64,000 nucleotides of DNA from Deinococcus sp. QL22 (GTDB lineage Bacteria; Deinococcota; Deinococci; Deinococcales; Deinococcaceae), in NCBI RefSeq assembly GCF_023370075.1, contig NZ_CP097155.1:124001-188000 (forward strand), read 5' to 3'. Under the pieces are notes generated by a model, which did no database searches, was not told the origin of the DNA, and saw only the letters and a program-made list of their open reading frames with translations. Shown piece by piece: positions 34,798 through 46,581 of this stretch (within the stretch, counting starts at the first letter, position 1; each line of letters opens with the position of its first letter). A program made the position numbers and the translations under genes.

Positions 34798-37700
34798 TTT
34801 TGTTCCCCAATAGTTTCGTCAAGCGTGAGATCCAGGCGCAGGTAGAGGCCGGGCCGGGTATAGGTGGCGCTGGGCAAGCCTTCGAACCCGCGCAAGTTGT
34901 AGCCGGCAGTCAGCCACGTGCCCTGAAGGGGGCGCACGCTGGCTTCCAAACCGTAGCCGTAAGCAGTGCTATTGCTGGAAGGCTGAGTCAGCATGCGGCC
35001 CCATGCGCCAACGCCAAAGCGGTCGGTGAGGTAAGCGGTGCCGCCGATCTGCGCCTGCAAAGTAAAGCTGGCAGCGTCGTTGAGGAGGGTGCGGGTCTCT
35101 ACGCCTGCACGGGCAGTCCAGGTGGGCTGGCGGTATTCGGCGCTCAGGCCAGTGCTGAGTTCAGGCTGCGTGCCGCCCAGACTGCCCTGCAGGTAGCGGG
35201 CGTAGCCGAGGCTGCTGAAGGTACGGTTGCGGTAAGCGTAGCCCAGGCTGGCCCGGAGTCCAGTCTTGTCGCCAACCCATTCGGCCAGCGCGTCGGCGGT
35301 GAGGGTCAGGTGGGGAGTGATGGTGCCGGTCACGCCGCCGCGCACGACCACGCCGAATTTGCCGCCACTGTAGGTCAGGTCAGTGCCGGTAGTGGCGCTG
35401 ACACTGTCGCTGCGGTAGTTCACGTCCGCGCCTGCCCCCAGTTGGACCTCATTCTTGCCGAGGTCGTACAGGGCGCTGCCGCGCAGACCCACGTTCACGC
35501 GCTCACTGAGGGTCAGGGCGGTGCTGACGCCGAAGCGGGCGCGGTTGCCTGCGCCGCTGGCGGTGGGCAGTTCGTAGCCCAGCGCGTAGTTCACGTTGCC
35601 CAGTCGGGAATCAAGGGTCAGGGTCGCCGACTGCGTAATGTTGGTGGTGCTGCCCACTCCCCAGGTAATCGCGTCGCTGAGGCCCAGGGTGACCTTGTCG
35701 TTAAAGCGGTACTTGGCCGTGATGTTGGTGGTGGCGTCCAGATTGCCGCTGAGGGGCTGCACATGCACCACGTCGACATCCAGCGGAGCACGGTGGTAGC
35801 CGATGCTGCCCACTGCACCGAGGCCGTACACGTCGCCGTAGGCGTACTTAAAGCCGCCGCCCACTGTAAAGGGAGCCACCCGGAATTCTGCGCGTGCACC
35901 TACACTGCCGCCTTCAGTCGTGGGGGTGCGGTGATATTCGCCGTCGGCAATGGCGTTCAGATTCGCACCGAGGCGCGCGTTGTAGCTGGCAGCCGCATTC
36001 AGGCCCACGCCGAACCCGTTCAGGCCTGCATAGCCTTCGGCCTGGTAGCGCACGCGGGCACTCAGGTTGTCGTCGCCCAGTTTGGTGCTCAGGTCAGCGC
36101 TGGCCTGTATGCCACCCGAGTAGGCCAGGAGCGCACCGGCGTTCAGGGTGCCGTTGTCGTACTGGGCACGCACGCCATAGGTCACGCGGTCGTCCAGGCT
36201 CACAGCGGCAGCTCCCACCGAGTAGTGTTCTCCCGTCTGCTTGACCTGCGCTCCAAAGGCCACGCGGCGACCATCCTCGGCGTTCAGCAAGCGGTAGCTG
36301 GCAAGGACACGCAGGGTGTTCAGGTCGTTATCCACGGCTTCCAGTGCGCGGGCCAGCGTCACGATGCCAGTTCGCACGTCCAGTACGTAGTCCACGTTGC
36401 GGATCAGGGTCACGCGCTTGAGTTCTTTCCGGGTGCCATCGGCTTGCAGCGTCCGTTCCAACGTCACCAGCACCAGCGTCTCACTGCCCTCGGCAAGGTC
36501 GCTGTTGGGCAGACGCAAGATGCGCGTGCCCTCGGGCGTCAGAGGCGTATCGGTAATGCGGTCACGCGGCACCAATGCGGCAAAGGCGGCCACCGACGGG
36601 TTGGTCTTGGTGTAGGCACTGAGGGCCGTGAACTGCTCGCCCACGGCCAGCACGTCAATTGGCAGCGCGCTGGTGCGGTACTGCGCGCGGAAGGTCGGGT
36701 GATCGTATTCCAGCGCTACAGGATCAATGCCTTGCAGCGGCACGCTCTCGGTGCTGGCGTCTCCAGCCACCGGGGAGCGGATCAGGGTGTTCTCATTGGT
36801 AGGCAAGCCGTCCTTGTCGGCGGCAGCATACAGTTTGCCTCCAGCCAGCGGGCCCTCGTAATAGCCCTTGGCTTGCCACGTCAGGTCGTCTTGCAGGCTC
36901 AGGCTGCCGTCCAGGCCCAGCGTCGCGCTGATCAGGCCCACACCCACGCGGCTGGCGTCGGGGCGCACTTCAAAGCTCTGGCGCTGGACTTGGTCGCCGC
37001 TCAGCACATCCAGTTTCAGGGTGGTGGGGGAAGACTGCGGTTGCAGCTCCAGCAGGCCTTCGCCGTCCGTAAGGCGCACCTGATAGCCGCTCTCCGAGGG
37101 GTTGGCATCGGGGGTGCGGGGTTCCAGGCTGGTCCGCACCGTCACGTCACTCAGGGAAGCGAGGTTGCCGAAGGCGTCCAGGGCCCGGAACTTGACCCGT
37201 AGCGGTGTACTGCCGTCAGCCAGCATCTGGGTCGCCAGCACTTGAATTTGGGCGGTGCCGCCCACCAGTTGTACGGAGACGCTGTCTGCGCCCACGCTCA
37301 ATACGTTGGGACCGGGCTTCAGAGGCACGCCCACGTAGGTCAGGCGCTGCACACCGCGCACGCCGTCCTGAGTGTTGGTGCCAATGCTTGAGGAATCCAC
37401 AGGCTGACCGTTGATCGTCAGGGCGGGCAGGTCGCCCAGCGGCGCTTCCACAACCACGCTGATGCGGTCACGGGTGCGAACCAGGCTGCCTGCGAGCGGC
37501 AATTTGATCATTCCGGCGTTTTCGGCGCTTGCAGCGGCTGCTGGAGCGGCCAGCAAACGGGCGGCGTTCAGGTCGGCGGCGTTGAAGGTGCCCCCCAGCA
37601 GTTCGCTGCGGCTCCCCGTCAGGCGGCTGAGCAGGGAAGGTGCGGCCAGAACGTCCAGTACGTCACTATGTGTCAACTCATAACTCACGGTACCGTGCTG

Positions 37701-39620
37701 CGCTTTGGCACCTGTGACCGGGATGACCCAGTACAGTGTGCCGCTCGGCCCCACCACAGGGTCGGCCATCGGCTGATCATTCAGGCGGCTGCTGCCTGGA
37801 GTCACGCTTGCGCCCACAGGAGGCAGATGTGAGATCACCAGTTCAGTGGAGCCCGCAGGAGCGTCGTAAGGCAGGCTGAGTATGCTTTCACGGAGTTGGG
37901 TCGGAGCGGGGCGCACTTCGGGCGCCACAATTTCGGGCACCACCACGACGGGTTCGGGGAGGGGAACTGGCGCGGCCGTCAGCAGGCCGCTCACCAGTTG
38001 AGGCGCAGGGCAGGAGGGACTGTTCAGTTGGGCGTTCAGCGTGGCTTCGCCGGCTGCCTCAACGCGCGCACGGTAGGTCAGCGTGCGGCTTTCGCCAGCG
38101 GCCAGCGTGCCTTCAAAAGCGGTGGGACCGAGGGCCACCAGGCCTGCGCCGGGGGTATCGGTCAGGGCAAAGGGCACGCTCTGGGCGGCAGTGTTCTTCA
38201 CCGTCAAGCCGACGGTCACTTCGTCGCCAACGCGGGCAGCGGCCAGCGGTGTACGGCTCAGTTGCAGACTGGTGGCGCTGGGCAACACATTCAGGTTGAC
38301 CGTCTGGCCTTGTTCCCAAGGATTCAGGCGGGCGCTGACGGTCAGGGGGCCAGCCACGGTGGCGGTGCCAGTCACCGTCAGTTCACCGGGACGCCCTGCG
38401 TTCAGGGTACCGTCCAGTGTGTTCACGCTGCTGACATCGAGTCCAGGCATATCCAGCGTCAGGTTCATGGGCAGGTCGCCTACGAAAGCAGTGGTGGCCC
38501 GGGCCGTAACAGTCACGCGGTCACCGATGCAGAGTTCAGTTTTGTCAGCTTGCATGCTCAGGGCTACTTCGGGGCGAATCTGAATCCGCCCTTCAGCGAT
38601 GCCGCCTTTGGGCACGCTCAACTTGCTCTGATCCAACGTCACTGAGGCTCCAGGGACGTTTGCGGCGCTCAGCGCGTAGTCACCTACAGGAACGCGGCGG
38701 GTCAGGCTGCCGTCTACCCGTTCGGCCTTGCCGTTCAGAGTGAAGTCGGCGCTGGTGGCTGCCGTGCTGCCGGGCAAAATCAGTTCAGCCGTCACGCGCA
38801 GTTGTCCGGTCTGGTCCACGCGCGTCAGCGTGATCGGGGTGGCCGTCCCCGCACGCAGCAGGCTAAACCCAGCGGTGTTGGAGTACTGCTGAGCGGTGCT
38901 GGGCTGGCGCAGTTCAATCACGTAACGTCCGGCGGCTCCCGGCAACGCCAGATCTGTCCACTCCAGATCTCCGCTGACCCTCAGGGGCGTAAGCTTGCCC
39001 TGTTCGTCGCGCAACTGGGCTTCCAGTTCGCTCTGGCCATCGCCGTCGTATATCCGAACAACGTAGGGGACGGTGCCGTCGGTGGTCACATTGATGACGG
39101 GCACCCAATTCTGAGAACGAACGTTGACGGTCAGGCGCTCGGCGGTCACGTCGGCGCTGACACCCGTCAGGCGCACGGCAAAAGTGTTCTTGCCGTTGCC
39201 CTTGGTGTCCACGTTCAGGCGGTACTGGCCGGCCGTGAGATCTTGTTCCAGCAGGGTTTCCCAGGCATGAGTCCCAGGCGTGAAGGTGCGCTGCAGCACC
39301 ACGGTGCCGCTTGCGTCAGTCAGCGTAAAGGTGGTCGCCACGGACGAACGGTTGGCGTCGTATTGCTCGTCACCGTAGTAGGCGTCGCTGCGGTAGTCGC
39401 TCTGATCTACGCGGGGGCTGTAGAGATCGAGTTTAATGCGGCCTGTGATCGGCACGCTCAGGTTCAGGCTTTGATCGCCCACCGTCCACATCAGGTTGTC
39501 GCCGATGCTGGTCAAGGGAAGGCTGGTACCGATTTCCTGGGCCTGCGCCACCGAACCTGCTGCCAGAAGGGCAGTCAAGGCGGTCAGGGCAGCCAGAGAT
39601 GATCTTACTTTGAAGTTCAC
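34794..39620 (-). CDS. Very large surface protein with C-terminal beta-barrel, 1608 aa
   Basis: GTG start at 39618-39620 with GGAGG 8 bp upstream, one base after the preceding stop. A Sec signal peptide ([14 protein letters not shown]) leads to a region rich in Ig-like repeats (to about residue 1000). The last 550 residues alternate hydrophobic and polar residues in short strands with many Tyr and Gly (for example [20 protein letters not shown]) and end near [16 protein letters not shown]. This is the pattern of an outer-membrane beta-barrel. It may form a pore or surface anchor for the DUF11 proteins encoded on both sides. I know of no named homologue. Confidence 0.82.
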   Translation of the reverse strand: MNFKVRSSLAALTALTALLAAGSVAQAQEIGTSLPLTSIGDNLMWTVGDQSLNLSVPITGRIKLDLYSPRVDQSDYRSDAYYGDEQYDANRSSVATTFTLTDASGTVVLQRTFTPGTHAWETLLEQDLTAGQYRLNVDTKGNGKNTFAVRLTGVSADVTAERLTVNVRSQNWVPVINVTTDGTVPYVVRIYDGDGQSELEAQLRDEQGKLTPLRVSGDLEWTDLALPGAAGRYVIELRQPSTAQQYSNTAGFSLLRAGTATPITLTRVDQTGQLRVTAELILPGSTAATSADFTLNGKAERVDGSLTRRVPVGDYALSAANVPGASVTLDQSKLSVPKGGIAEGRIQIRPEVALSMQADKTELCIGDRVTVTARATTAFVGDLPMNLTLDMPGLDVSSVNTLDGTLNAGRPGELTVTGTATVAGPLTVSARLNPWEQGQTVNLNVLPSATSLQLSRTPLAAARVGDEVTVGLTVKNTAAQSVPFALTDTPGAGLVALGPTAFEGTLAAGESRTLTYRARVEAAGEATLNAQLNSPSCPAPQLVSGLLTAAPVPLPEPVVVVPEIVAPEVRPAPTQLRESILSLPYDAPAGSTELVISHLPPVGASVTPGSSRLNDQPMADPVVGPSGTLYWVIPVTGAKAQHGTVSYELTHSDVLDVLAAPSLLSRLTGSRSELLGGTFNAADLNAARLLAAPAAAASAENAGMIKLPLAGSLVRTRDRISVVVEAPLGDLPALTINGQPVDSSSIGTNTQDGVRGVQRLTYVGVPLKPGPNVLSVGADSVSVQLVGGTAQIQVLATQMLADGSTPLRVKFRALDAFGNLASLSDVTVRTSLEPRTPDANPSESGYQVRLTDGEGLLELQPQSSPTTLKLDVLSGDQVQRQSFEVRPDASRVGVGLISATLGLDGSLSLQDDLTWQAKGYYEGPLAGGKLYAAADKDGLPTNENTLIRSPVAGDASTESVPLQGIDPVALEYDHPTFRAQYRTSALPIDVLAVGEQFTALSAYTKTNPSVAAFAALVPRDRITDTPLTPEGTRILRLPNSDLAEGSETLVLVTLERTLQADGTRKELKRVTLIRNVDYVLDVRTGIVTLARALEAVDNDLNTLRVLASYRLLNAEDGRRVAFGAQVKQTGEHYSVGAAAVSLDDRVTYGVRAQYDNGTLNAGALLAYSGGIQASADLSTKLGDDNLSARVRYQAEGYAGLNGFGVGLNAAASYNARLGANLNAIADGEYHRTPTTEGGSVGARAEFRVAPFTVGGGFKYAYGDVYGLGAVGSIGYHRAPLDVDVVHVQPLSGNLDATTNITAKYRFNDKVTLGLSDAITWGVGSTTNITQSATLTLDSRLGNVNYALGYELPTASGAGNRARFGVSTALTLSERVNVGLRGSALYDLGKNEVQLGAGADVNYRSDSVSATTGTDLTYSGGKFGVVVRGGVTGTITPHLTLTADALAEWVGDKTGLRASLGYAYRNRTFSSLGYARYLQGSLGGTQPELSTGLSAEYRQPTWTARAGVETRTLLNDAASFTLQAQIGGTAYLTDRFGVGAWGRMLTQPSSNSTAYGYGLEASVRPLQGTWLTAGYNLRGFEGLPSATYTRPGLYLRLDLTLDETIGEQK

Positions 39621-39621
39621 T

Positions 39622-42399
39622 TCAGTACCTCCAGCTCACGAGAGGATCGGTGGTGGCCGCGCGGGCTTCCCCTGGTCCTTCGAAGCGGTAGGTGAGGTTT
39701 GTTTCACCTGCATTCAAGTTAGCCGTGAGGCTATTGCGCCCTTCTTTCAAGGTCGCGCCTACGGGCAGGGGATCGGTCAGCACGAAGTTGGGCAGAGCGT
39801 TGGGCGAGGTGATTTTGAGGTTCACGATGTAGCCGCCCGTGACTGACATCACCTGTTTTTCGACCCGCACAGCGCCTGCGATCAGGACCGTCCGGCGGAC
39901 CACGTTGATGTCGCCGCTCAGCGGGGCTAGCGGGAAATCCACGCTGGTCAGGCCGCGCACATGCACGGTCTGGGTACCGCTCAGGTCGCTGTCGGCAGCC
40001 ACTTTAAGGGGTGGGTAAGGCGTGGTGTTGGGATCGAGACGGAAGGCTTGGGTGCCGTACTGCACGTTGGCGAAATGATAGCGGCCATTTTTGTCGGTCA
40101 GCGCCAGGCGGCCTCCAGCCATGATGATGCGGGCACGGTCTACCGGCGTATCGAAGCCTTCCTCATACAGACCGTTGCGGTTGCGGTCGATATACACCAT
40201 CCCCAGAACGTCGCCCAGCGGCGCAAACTTCAGAGGGTCGAGGCGGGTGCTGGCTTCGGCAGTGTTGCTGGCAATGGCCCGGTTGGGGCCACCTGCACCG
40301 TTGCCGATTACTTCTACGGTATTGATCAGGTTTCCGGTCGCCTGCGGAGTCACGCGGGTGGCGTAGGTCAGCACGATTTCGCTGTTGGCCGGAATGACAG
40401 CCACAGGCCATTTCAGGCTGCTCTCTGCCGTTGGGTCACCGTAGGTAGCTCCGGCCAGCGTGGTGGTGCCTGTGATGTACTCCAGACCCACGGGAAGCTT
40501 ATCGCTGATGATGGCGTTCACAATATCGGTGGTGGGCGACAGGTTACGAATCCGCAGCGTGTAGGTCAGGCGGTCACCGTAAGTCGCGACTTTGGCGTTC
40601 ACTTCTTTGGTGATGATCAGGCGCGCGCTCCACACGGGCGTTTTGACCTCATTGCTGGCAACCGGCGCGGGTAACTCGCTGCTCACCAGATTGAAGATGT
40701 TCTTCAGTTCCTCGCCGTCAATGGCGCGGGTAGAGACCAGCGTCTCCATTGTCAGGGTGCGGGTTTCGCCGGGCTGTAGTGTACCCAGTGTCCAGGTCAC
40801 GGCCTGTGTGCCTGCTGCACCTGCCACCACGCCGCCGTCAGAAGCTTTCACAAAATCGGTATGTGCCGGAACCGGATCACTGATCACCACGTTGGTCAAC
40901 GGGCGGGTGTAGGGATTGCGCACTGACAGGGTGTAGGTCATGTTGTCCCCAGTCGCCACCGTGACGTTGACAGCCACCGAACTGGATTTGACCAATTCGG
41001 GCAGGCCGCCTTCTACGCTGGCGATCAGGTCGCGGGTCTGATTGCTGGTGCTCCGGTCACCCTTCACGGTCAACAGGGCTTCGAGCGGCCCGGCCTGCGC
41101 GGGGGTGTAGCACACCCGCACAAAGGCGGTCTGGCCCGGATCGAGCAGCAGGGGCTGCACCAATGGGCCGCCACTGGCATTCAGGAATTCAGCTTTGGCT
41201 GCGCCCTGCGGGTAAGTCACGGTGACGGTAAAGTTGTCGCGCACATCGCCCGTGTTCTTAACGGTATGGTCAAAGCAGACCACTTGCCCTACCACGGCGA
41301 GAGGCCTGCTTTGGCTGTCGGCAGGCGTACCTTCGGGCGCTTCTGGGTTGCTTTCTGGCCCGATGATGACAGCGGGCAGGTAACGCACGTCGGCGGTGGC
41401 GGTGCCGCTGGCCTGCTTGCCCCCAGTGGTCGCGGTCGCCACGTTGGGAATCATGCGGTTTTCGGCGGTCGGCCCGGCCAGCATCCGGAAGCTGAGGCTC
41501 AGACGAGCGCCTGCCTGAAGTGTTGGTACCCGAATCCGCACGCCGCGCACTTGGGCGGGTTCGGTGGCCTGCCAAGTGGTGCTGTCTGCGCTGTATTCCA
41601 GCACGGTATCGGCCACATTGTTGCCGACCCTGGCGCTGCCTGCCACAAAACTTAGGCCCAGTGCCAGTTGATCCGTCAGAAGATCGGTCAAGACAACTTC
41701 GCGGCTCTCACCTTGACCGCCGTTCACCGTATTCACTGTCACTGTGGTTTCGGTCCCGGGGCGGACCAATGCAGGAGAGAAGCTCTTCTCCACGGCCAGT
41801 TCGGGTGGCGGTCCCACCGTAATGCGGCTCACGTTGTCGGCATCGGCAACGCCGTTACAAGAGCCGATCAGGTTGACGAAGGCCTCCCCGCGTGCGCTTT
41901 CGGCCGTGCTGACCACAACCAGCAGATTGGCGCTCCCATCGGCAGGCAGATCCACGCTGCTGATCGTGGGCTCATTGGCGTTTAGAACGCCGTTGTTATT
42001 GAGATCGTGGTGTACAGCCAGCACAGGCGTAAAAGCGCTGGCGGTTTCGACTTGGGCGACCACACCCAAGGTTGCCGCTGCGTTTCCTGCATTGACGAGG
42101 GTGTACTTCAGGGCCGCGGTCTCCCCGGGCAGCAGTGTGGTGCTTTGCCCGGGTGCAAGTACCGAGCCATTGGGCGCAATGCTCACTGCGCACAGGGCCT
42201 GCACGGTGGCTGTGACCAGATTGCTCTGGGCCGTCGTGGGACCGCCTGGCACCAGCGGCTCATACAAGGCCGTAGCAATGTTGGTGATCTTGGTTCCGGC
42301 GGGCGTCCCGGCAGCGTTGGCCCACTGGTTGCCTGCACACGCACTAAGCGCCAGCAGAGCAGACATCAGTTGGAGAGGTGGAGAGGGCAAGTAGCTCAC
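39622..42399 (-). CDS. DUF11/SdrD-B-like surface protein, about 925 aa
   Basis: The frame is open from 42465 (TTG), but a GTG at 42397-42399 gives a short N-terminus with a possible lipobox ([10 protein letters not shown]). GAGGAG lies 12 bp before this GTG. The start is therefore uncertain. The body holds Ig-like and DUF11 repeats (for example [20 protein letters not shown]). Near the C-terminus an SdrD-B or carboxypeptidase-regulatory-like unit appears ([20 protein letters not shown], then [16 protein letters not shown]). It ends one base before the barrel gene. Exported structural or adhesive role is likely. Confidence 0.8.
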   Translation of the reverse strand: MSYLPSPPLQLMSALLALSACAGNQWANAAGTPAGTKITNIATALYEPLVPGGPTTAQSNLVTATVQALCAVSIAPNGSVLAPGQSTTLLPGETAALKYTLVNAGNAAATLGVVAQVETASAFTPVLAVHHDLNNNGVLNANEPTISSVDLPADGSANLLVVVSTAESARGEAFVNLIGSCNGVADADNVSRITVGPPPELAVEKSFSPALVRPGTETTVTVNTVNGGQGESREVVLTDLLTDQLALGLSFVAGSARVGNNVADTVLEYSADSTTWQATEPAQVRGVRIRVPTLQAGARLSLSFRMLAGPTAENRMIPNVATATTGGKQASGTATADVRYLPAVIIGPESNPEAPEGTPADSQSRPLAVVGQVVCFDHTVKNTGDVRDNFTVTVTYPQGAAKAEFLNASGGPLVQPLLLDPGQTAFVRVCYTPAQAGPLEALLTVKGDRSTSNQTRDLIASVEGGLPELVKSSSVAVNVTVATGDNMTYTLSVRNPYTRPLTNVVISDPVPAHTDFVKASDGGVVAGAAGTQAVTWTLGTLQPGETRTLTMETLVSTRAIDGEELKNIFNLVSSELPAPVASNEVKTPVWSARLIITKEVNAKVATYGDRLTYTLRIRNLSPTTDIVNAIISDKLPVGLEYITGTTTLAGATYGDPTAESSLKWPVAVIPANSEIVLTYATRVTPQATGNLINTVEVIGNGAGGPNRAIASNTAEASTRLDPLKFAPLGDVLGMVYIDRNRNGLYEEGFDTPVDRARIIMAGGRLALTDKNGRYHFANVQYGTQAFRLDPNTTPYPPLKVAADSDLSGTQTVHVRGLTSVDFPLAPLSGDINVVRRTVLIAGAVRVEKQVMSVTGGYIVNLKITSPNALPNFVLTDPLPVGATLKEGRNSLTANLNAGETNLTYRFEGPGEARAATTDPLVSWRY

Positions 42400-42662
42400 G
42401 ATCGTTATGTTCTCCTCGGTGAAAAGGGGCAAAGAAGCTTGTGGACGGTGAAATTGGGAATTCAAAGAAGGTCTAAAATTTTGTGGTACCCCAAAATTGC
42501 TGTGAGATCAGCAGAAGTCGCTGCACGTCTTCGACTGCGCTGGAGCGGTGCTGACCTCTCCCTGACAGCGCGGTGAACCCGGAGCAGGGGCTACATACAC
42601 GCTGCCCACGGGTTAAGAACTGATGCGCCCCACTTCCACAGGACGCACCAGGGAAAAACGGC

Positions 42663-44999
42663 TTACTTGACGGTGGTGGTGATGTCGAGCGTGATGGTCG
42701 CGCTGCCGGGGAGAACATCCGCTACCGTGATGGTGCCACTGTTGTCGGTGTCGATGGCAACCGTGAGGCCACCTGCAGCGACAGCCGCAGCAGTAGGAAC
42801 CGCGCTGCTAAAGCTTGCCCCGCTGTTGGTGCTGTAGTAAGGGGTCATGCTGGCCAGAGCAGGCGTCTGACCACCGAATCCAGTGAGCGTCACGCTGGCT
42901 GTAACGAAGTTGGTGTACGTGAAGGCCGTGTTCGCGCTGCTGTCGACCAGTTTGAAGTTGAAGATCGAGGCGTTGTAACTGTTGGTGGCCACGATCCTGT
43001 ACTTCAGGGTATCGCCGGGCAAAGGAGTGGCGTTGGCAGTGCTGTAAGCACCACTGTTGACAGCCTGCGTCTTGACCATGGTGATGGTGCCAGTGCTGCC
43101 TATCTTGAGCTGATCGTTGGTGTCGGTGTAACTGGAGTTGCTGAAGTTGCTCACGATAGGTTGGTTCAGGACAGGGTTGGGATTCAAGCCAATGGTACCC
43201 GTGGTGGCCTTGGCATTGTTAGGAACGTCAACGACGGCGTACACGGTAAGTGTGGTGTTGGCTCCCACGACGTTTGTGATGAAGTTGCCTGCCGTGTCAG
43301 TCGATACGGCGGCGCCGCTGGCGTAGACATAACGGACCGGCACATCGACGGAACTGCCGTCGTTCAGGAAGATTTTTACGGTGCTCTTGGTCAGGGTGTA
43401 CGTGTCGTTGTACTGACCGGTGTTCTTGATGTCCATCGGGAAGATGGCGGTCGGATCACTCGCTGGGTTTGTTGTTGGTGCGCCACTGGCCGGGACACCG
43501 GGAACAGCAGTCGTACCGGGGACAACGACCTGCGCGGTATTTCCAGGGCCAATCAACGAAGGATCAGGGTGAGGGGTTGCCGAGTCGCCGAACAGCAGGC
43601 CAGGAGGCAAGATGGTATCCGTCGAGAAGGTGTCGGCCTTCGTGGGCGCGGTCCCCTTGTTGGTGGAGCTGAGGCCGACAGGCACGGGAATACTGACTGG
43701 ATCAGCATTGGCAACCAACGCTTGGTCCGGGTAAGTCACGACCGTGCGGTACTGCACGTCGCTTCCTGAGATCACGCTCACGCTCGGGTAGGCCACGCTC
43801 CCCCCCGGTGCGGTGGTCATGGTCAGGGGTGCGCCGGTGCTGCTCAGGAACTGCACCGTGTAGCCAGGAACGTACCCAGAGGTACCCACGGTCCCGACAG
43901 CCGAAACTGTGTACACGCCAGCGCTGGTCGGGGTTCCGCCGATGGGCAGGCCGGTGGCTGGATCGGTGGGGAAAATCTGAATGACGTCGGTGACTGCACC
44001 ACCATTGCGTACGTTGTTGTTGAACGTGACCTGTGTGACACCCGCGGGTGGGTAAGCGAACTGGTCGTTCCCCGATATCGCAATTGAGGTGATCGGCGTG
44101 GTGCCCCCAGGAGTGGGCGTGGTGCCTGTAGGGGGGTTTGGATCCTGGTAGCCAGGTGTCGTGGGGTCGCTGGGGACCGTGGGTGTTCCTGGCGCGCTGG
44201 GGGGGTTGTTCGGATCCGCGGGTGGGGTACCAGGCGTGGTCGGCGGTATCAGCACAGGCGAAAGGGGAGTGATGGGCGCTGCGGGGGGAGTAATGATCGG
44301 GGCGTAGATTGTGGCGCGGGTAAATTGCAAGTCGCTGTTGACAGGGGCTACAGCGGGTGGGTTGATGTTATCCCTTTCGTCTTTAGCGACGTAAGGCGTT
44401 GTAACGACGGTAGTGTCGGGAAGTGTAGTGCTAATGGTGCCCGCTGCCGAGGTGCCGTGAGGGCTGGTTGAATAGGTGGTTCCTGCGACAGCAGACATCG
44501 GGACGGTGAGGCGCTGCACGATGTCCACCTGACCACCGTTGGGAATCGTGACCAAGGTGATTGGCGTCGTGAAGCTCGTGTCGCTGGCCAAGTAGTAGAC
44601 GACGCTGGCAGGTGCGTTGGCTGTGCCTGTGGAATCAGCGGCCAAGTTCACCACGAAGTTGTCGATGTTGCCGTTGTTCACCACTGTATACGGTGTGGTC
44701 ACTGTGCTGCCGGGGAGGACATTGGCCTTGTCGTAGCTCGTGGCGGGGGTCGTGGCCGTATTGCCGTCTAGGCTGCCGTCGGTGTACACGATGTCGAAGG
44801 CAGCAATCGCATTGACCGTGCTGTAGACGAAGTTTGAGGTTATTGGGGTCGCTGGGGTGCCGGGGACGTCGGGATTGTCGAAGGTGGCCTGCGCAACGTT
44901 CTGGATGGTGGTGCCAGCGGTAGTGCCAGCAGTAGCGGCAGCAGCGGAACCGGCGGCAAGTGCGGCCATGAGTGCGATCAAACGGGAATTCATGTTCAT
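42663..44999 (-). CDS. Secreted DUF11-like protein, Pro/Thr-rich, 778 aa
   Basis: AGGAG lies 6 bp before ATG 44999. A signal peptide (LIALMAALAAGSAAAATAG) is followed by TTIQNVAQATFDNPD, a start shared in style with the 925-aa protein ([13 protein letters not shown]). A Pro/Gly/Thr-rich linker sits around residues 230-300. The remainder consists of beta-rich repeats, and the last 150 residues resemble DUF11 (VKTQAVNSGAYSTANATPLP). The next gene starts about 260 bp on. Probably a cell-surface component. Confidence 0.8.
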   Translation of the reverse strand: MNMNSRLIALMAALAAGSAAAATAGTTAGTTIQNVAQATFDNPDVPGTPATPITSNFVYSTVNAIAAFDIVYTDGSLDGNTATTPATSYDKANVLPGSTVTTPYTVVNNGNIDNFVVNLAADSTGTANAPASVVYYLASDTSFTTPITLVTIPNGGQVDIVQRLTVPMSAVAGTTYSTSPHGTSAAGTISTTLPDTTVVTTPYVAKDERDNINPPAVAPVNSDLQFTRATIYAPIITPPAAPITPLSPVLIPPTTPGTPPADPNNPPSAPGTPTVPSDPTTPGYQDPNPPTGTTPTPGGTTPITSIAISGNDQFAYPPAGVTQVTFNNNVRNGGAVTDVIQIFPTDPATGLPIGGTPTSAGVYTVSAVGTVGTSGYVPGYTVQFLSSTGAPLTMTTAPGGSVAYPSVSVISGSDVQYRTVVTYPDQALVANADPVSIPVPVGLSSTNKGTAPTKADTFSTDTILPPGLLFGDSATPHPDPSLIGPGNTAQVVVPGTTAVPGVPASGAPTTNPASDPTAIFPMDIKNTGQYNDTYTLTKSTVKIFLNDGSSVDVPVRYVYASGAAVSTDTAGNFITNVVGANTTLTVYAVVDVPNNAKATTGTIGLNPNPVLNQPIVSNFSNSSYTDTNDQLKIGSTGTITMVKTQAVNSGAYSTANATPLPGDTLKYRIVATNSYNASIFNFKLVDSSANTAFTYTNFVTASVTLTGFGGQTPALASMTPYYSTNSGASFSSAVPTAAAVAAGGLTVAIDTDNSGTITVADVLPGSATITLDITTTVK

Positions 45000-45227
45000 G
45001 CGGTGCTCCTTGAGAGGGCGGCGGGAATCTGCAAGTGATGTGGCGTCAAGTGGTCAAAATGTGGAGGAGAAAGGTTTAAAGTTAGACTTTTATAAGATTT
45101 ACCCTGGCCACATCGGGTACTCACCTTAATTACAGCGTTTCTGATTGGTACTGACGTTTCTCTGACTGGGGTCTTTAGGAACTGGGGAGAGGCAGGCCAA
45201 GGAAGGTAGTTCTTGGTCCTGATGGGG

Positions 45228-45740
45228 TCAATTGACCTGAATACGAAAACCAACTTTCTGTTCTTTGCCTGATTCGATACGGGGCAAGATCCAGAGGACG
45301 TTGGTGTACTCGGCAGGCTTGACTTCCACCTCTTTCTTCAGGCTTTTGCCGTTCTCCATCACTGTGATGGTCTTTTTGAGGGGCGCTGCGGCATAGGTTT
45401 TGCCGCCGTCGATGGAATACTCAGCCTTGGCCGTTTCTGCCATGTTCATAGCAGTTTCGGGCTTCAGGTATGTCGTGCCTTTAGGCACAGGCAGACGCAC
45501 CATGACATTGGTCAGCGCTTTGCCACTCGTATTGCGGGCAGTGATGAACTGGCTTAGAACGTCACCGGGACCCACGCCTTTGGGATTGGCAACAAGTTGC
45601 TCGGTGGCTTTGCCATCCACCATTACCGTACGCACCAGTGCTTGGGCGAGGGTCAGGGTCAGAGGAATGGCAACTTGGGCCAGGGCAACACTGCTGAGTA
45701 ATGCTCCAGTCAGCAGCACCAGTAAGGAATAACTTCTCAT
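45228..45740 (-). CDS. Secreted DUF11-like protein, 170 aa, first gene of operon
   Basis: ATG 45740 is preceded by AGGAG at good spacing; the longer frame from 45785 is not needed. A signal peptide (LLVLLTGALLSSVALAQ) is followed by one DUF11-like domain (GDVLSQFITARNTSGKALTN, then VLWILPRIESGKEQKVGFRI). It is the smallest protein of the locus and could be a subunit or chaperone-like partner of the larger DUF11 proteins. AT-rich DNA upstream probably holds the operon promoter. Confidence 0.78.
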   Translation of the reverse strand: MRSYSLLVLLTGALLSSVALAQVAIPLTLTLAQALVRTVMVDGKATEQLVANPKGVGPGDVLSQFITARNTSGKALTNVMVRLPVPKGTTYLKPETAMNMAETAKAEYSIDGGKTYAAAPLKKTITVMENGKSLKKEVEVKPAEYTNVLWILPRIESGKEQKVGFRIQVN

Positions 45741-46154
45741 GACAGCTCCTTGAATGAGCGAGGGTAAGACGAAAACAGCGACCAATCGGTAAGGCCAGCC
45801 GACTCAGGAGGACGGCGACTTCGTCCAGAGTAATGAGATACTCATTCCATATAACTTACAGATGAAGTTGACCGTTTCCTGGTAATCGTTCCTGATTCTG
45901 AATCTTAGCTAGTTTGTATATAATTACAGTTCCCATTAAATCCTAAAATCAATTAACGCCTGACAAAAAACCGCACGATTATTTAATCAGTACTTTAAGC
46001 TCACACGATCGAAAAAACTATTATTGGGCCAAGTACTTAAAGAGTGGAAGATTGATGCTAACTGGATAGGAGATCTATCTTTCATTCCCTTTGACGCATA
46101 GTTGAGCCACGCCTGCCAGCGCGTCATCAATGAACGGAAGCGTACTCACTAGAC
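45741..46154 (-). promoter_or_regulatory. AT-rich region upstream of the DUF11 operon
   Basis: About 410 bp, mostly AT-rich from 45840 to 46060, without a gene. On the minus strand TTGATT near 45948-45953 and TGTAAT or TATATA about 18-24 bp downstream could be a promoter for the operon. The low GC contrasts sharply with its neighbours. Confidence 0.4.
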
Positions 46155-46166
46155 CTCTTACGAAAG

Positions 46167-46505
46167 TCATGACTGACATGACCGGGTCAGGTTGCAGAGC
46201 GCCGCAATGAGTTGAACGCGAAGGGCGAACCGACGACGCCGATGGTGGTATGTCCCCTTCAGCACGCGAAAAACCTTCATGCAGCGGATGACATGCCGGG
46301 TGCCCTGCCGGGTACGGGCGAGCACGCGATTTTCCTGACGCTATTCGGCGGAGAGGGGCGACGCTCGCGTCGCCTGATGGATCGTGATGGCAGGCCTGTG
46401 GTTTCTCCACAGGCCCTGATATCCGGCATCCCCGATCAGGGCCGTCTCGTGAGGAGACCGCCTGCCCGACTGACGGAACAGTGTCAGATCATGAACGGCT
46501 CCAGC
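46167..46505 (-). pseudogene. IS5-family transposase C-terminal remnant
   Basis: The minus strand reads DLTLFRQSGRRSPHETALIG, GDAGYQGL, then HVIRCMKVFRVLKGTYHHRR and LIAALCNLTR, the C-terminal part of DDE_4-type IS5 transposases. An in-frame TAG breaks it, and the N-terminal half is missing. Confidence 0.7.
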
Positions 46506-46512
46506 GCTCGTG

Positions 46513-46526
46513 GCGGTGCCGGTTCT
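46513..46526 (+). repeat. Solo IS6-type terminal repeat
   Basis: GGTTCTGGCAACTT, identical to the end of the IS6 elements at 54459 and 59904, occurs here with no IS6 body beside it. It probably marks a deletion or recombination scar. Confidence 0.55.
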
Positions 46527-46581
46527 GGCAACTTATTGGTACTCCGTTGACTCTTGAGAAGAATGCCCTTGTGGACGGCAT

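Noticed and set aside
34722..37202. 826-aa open frame on the plus strand
   Set aside because: Antisense to the barrel-protein gene. Its His/Gln/Val/Gly-rich composition is typical of an antisense shadow, and no domain is recognisable.
46212..46550. 112-aa frame on the plus strand
   Set aside because: Antisense to the readable IS5 transposase tail.
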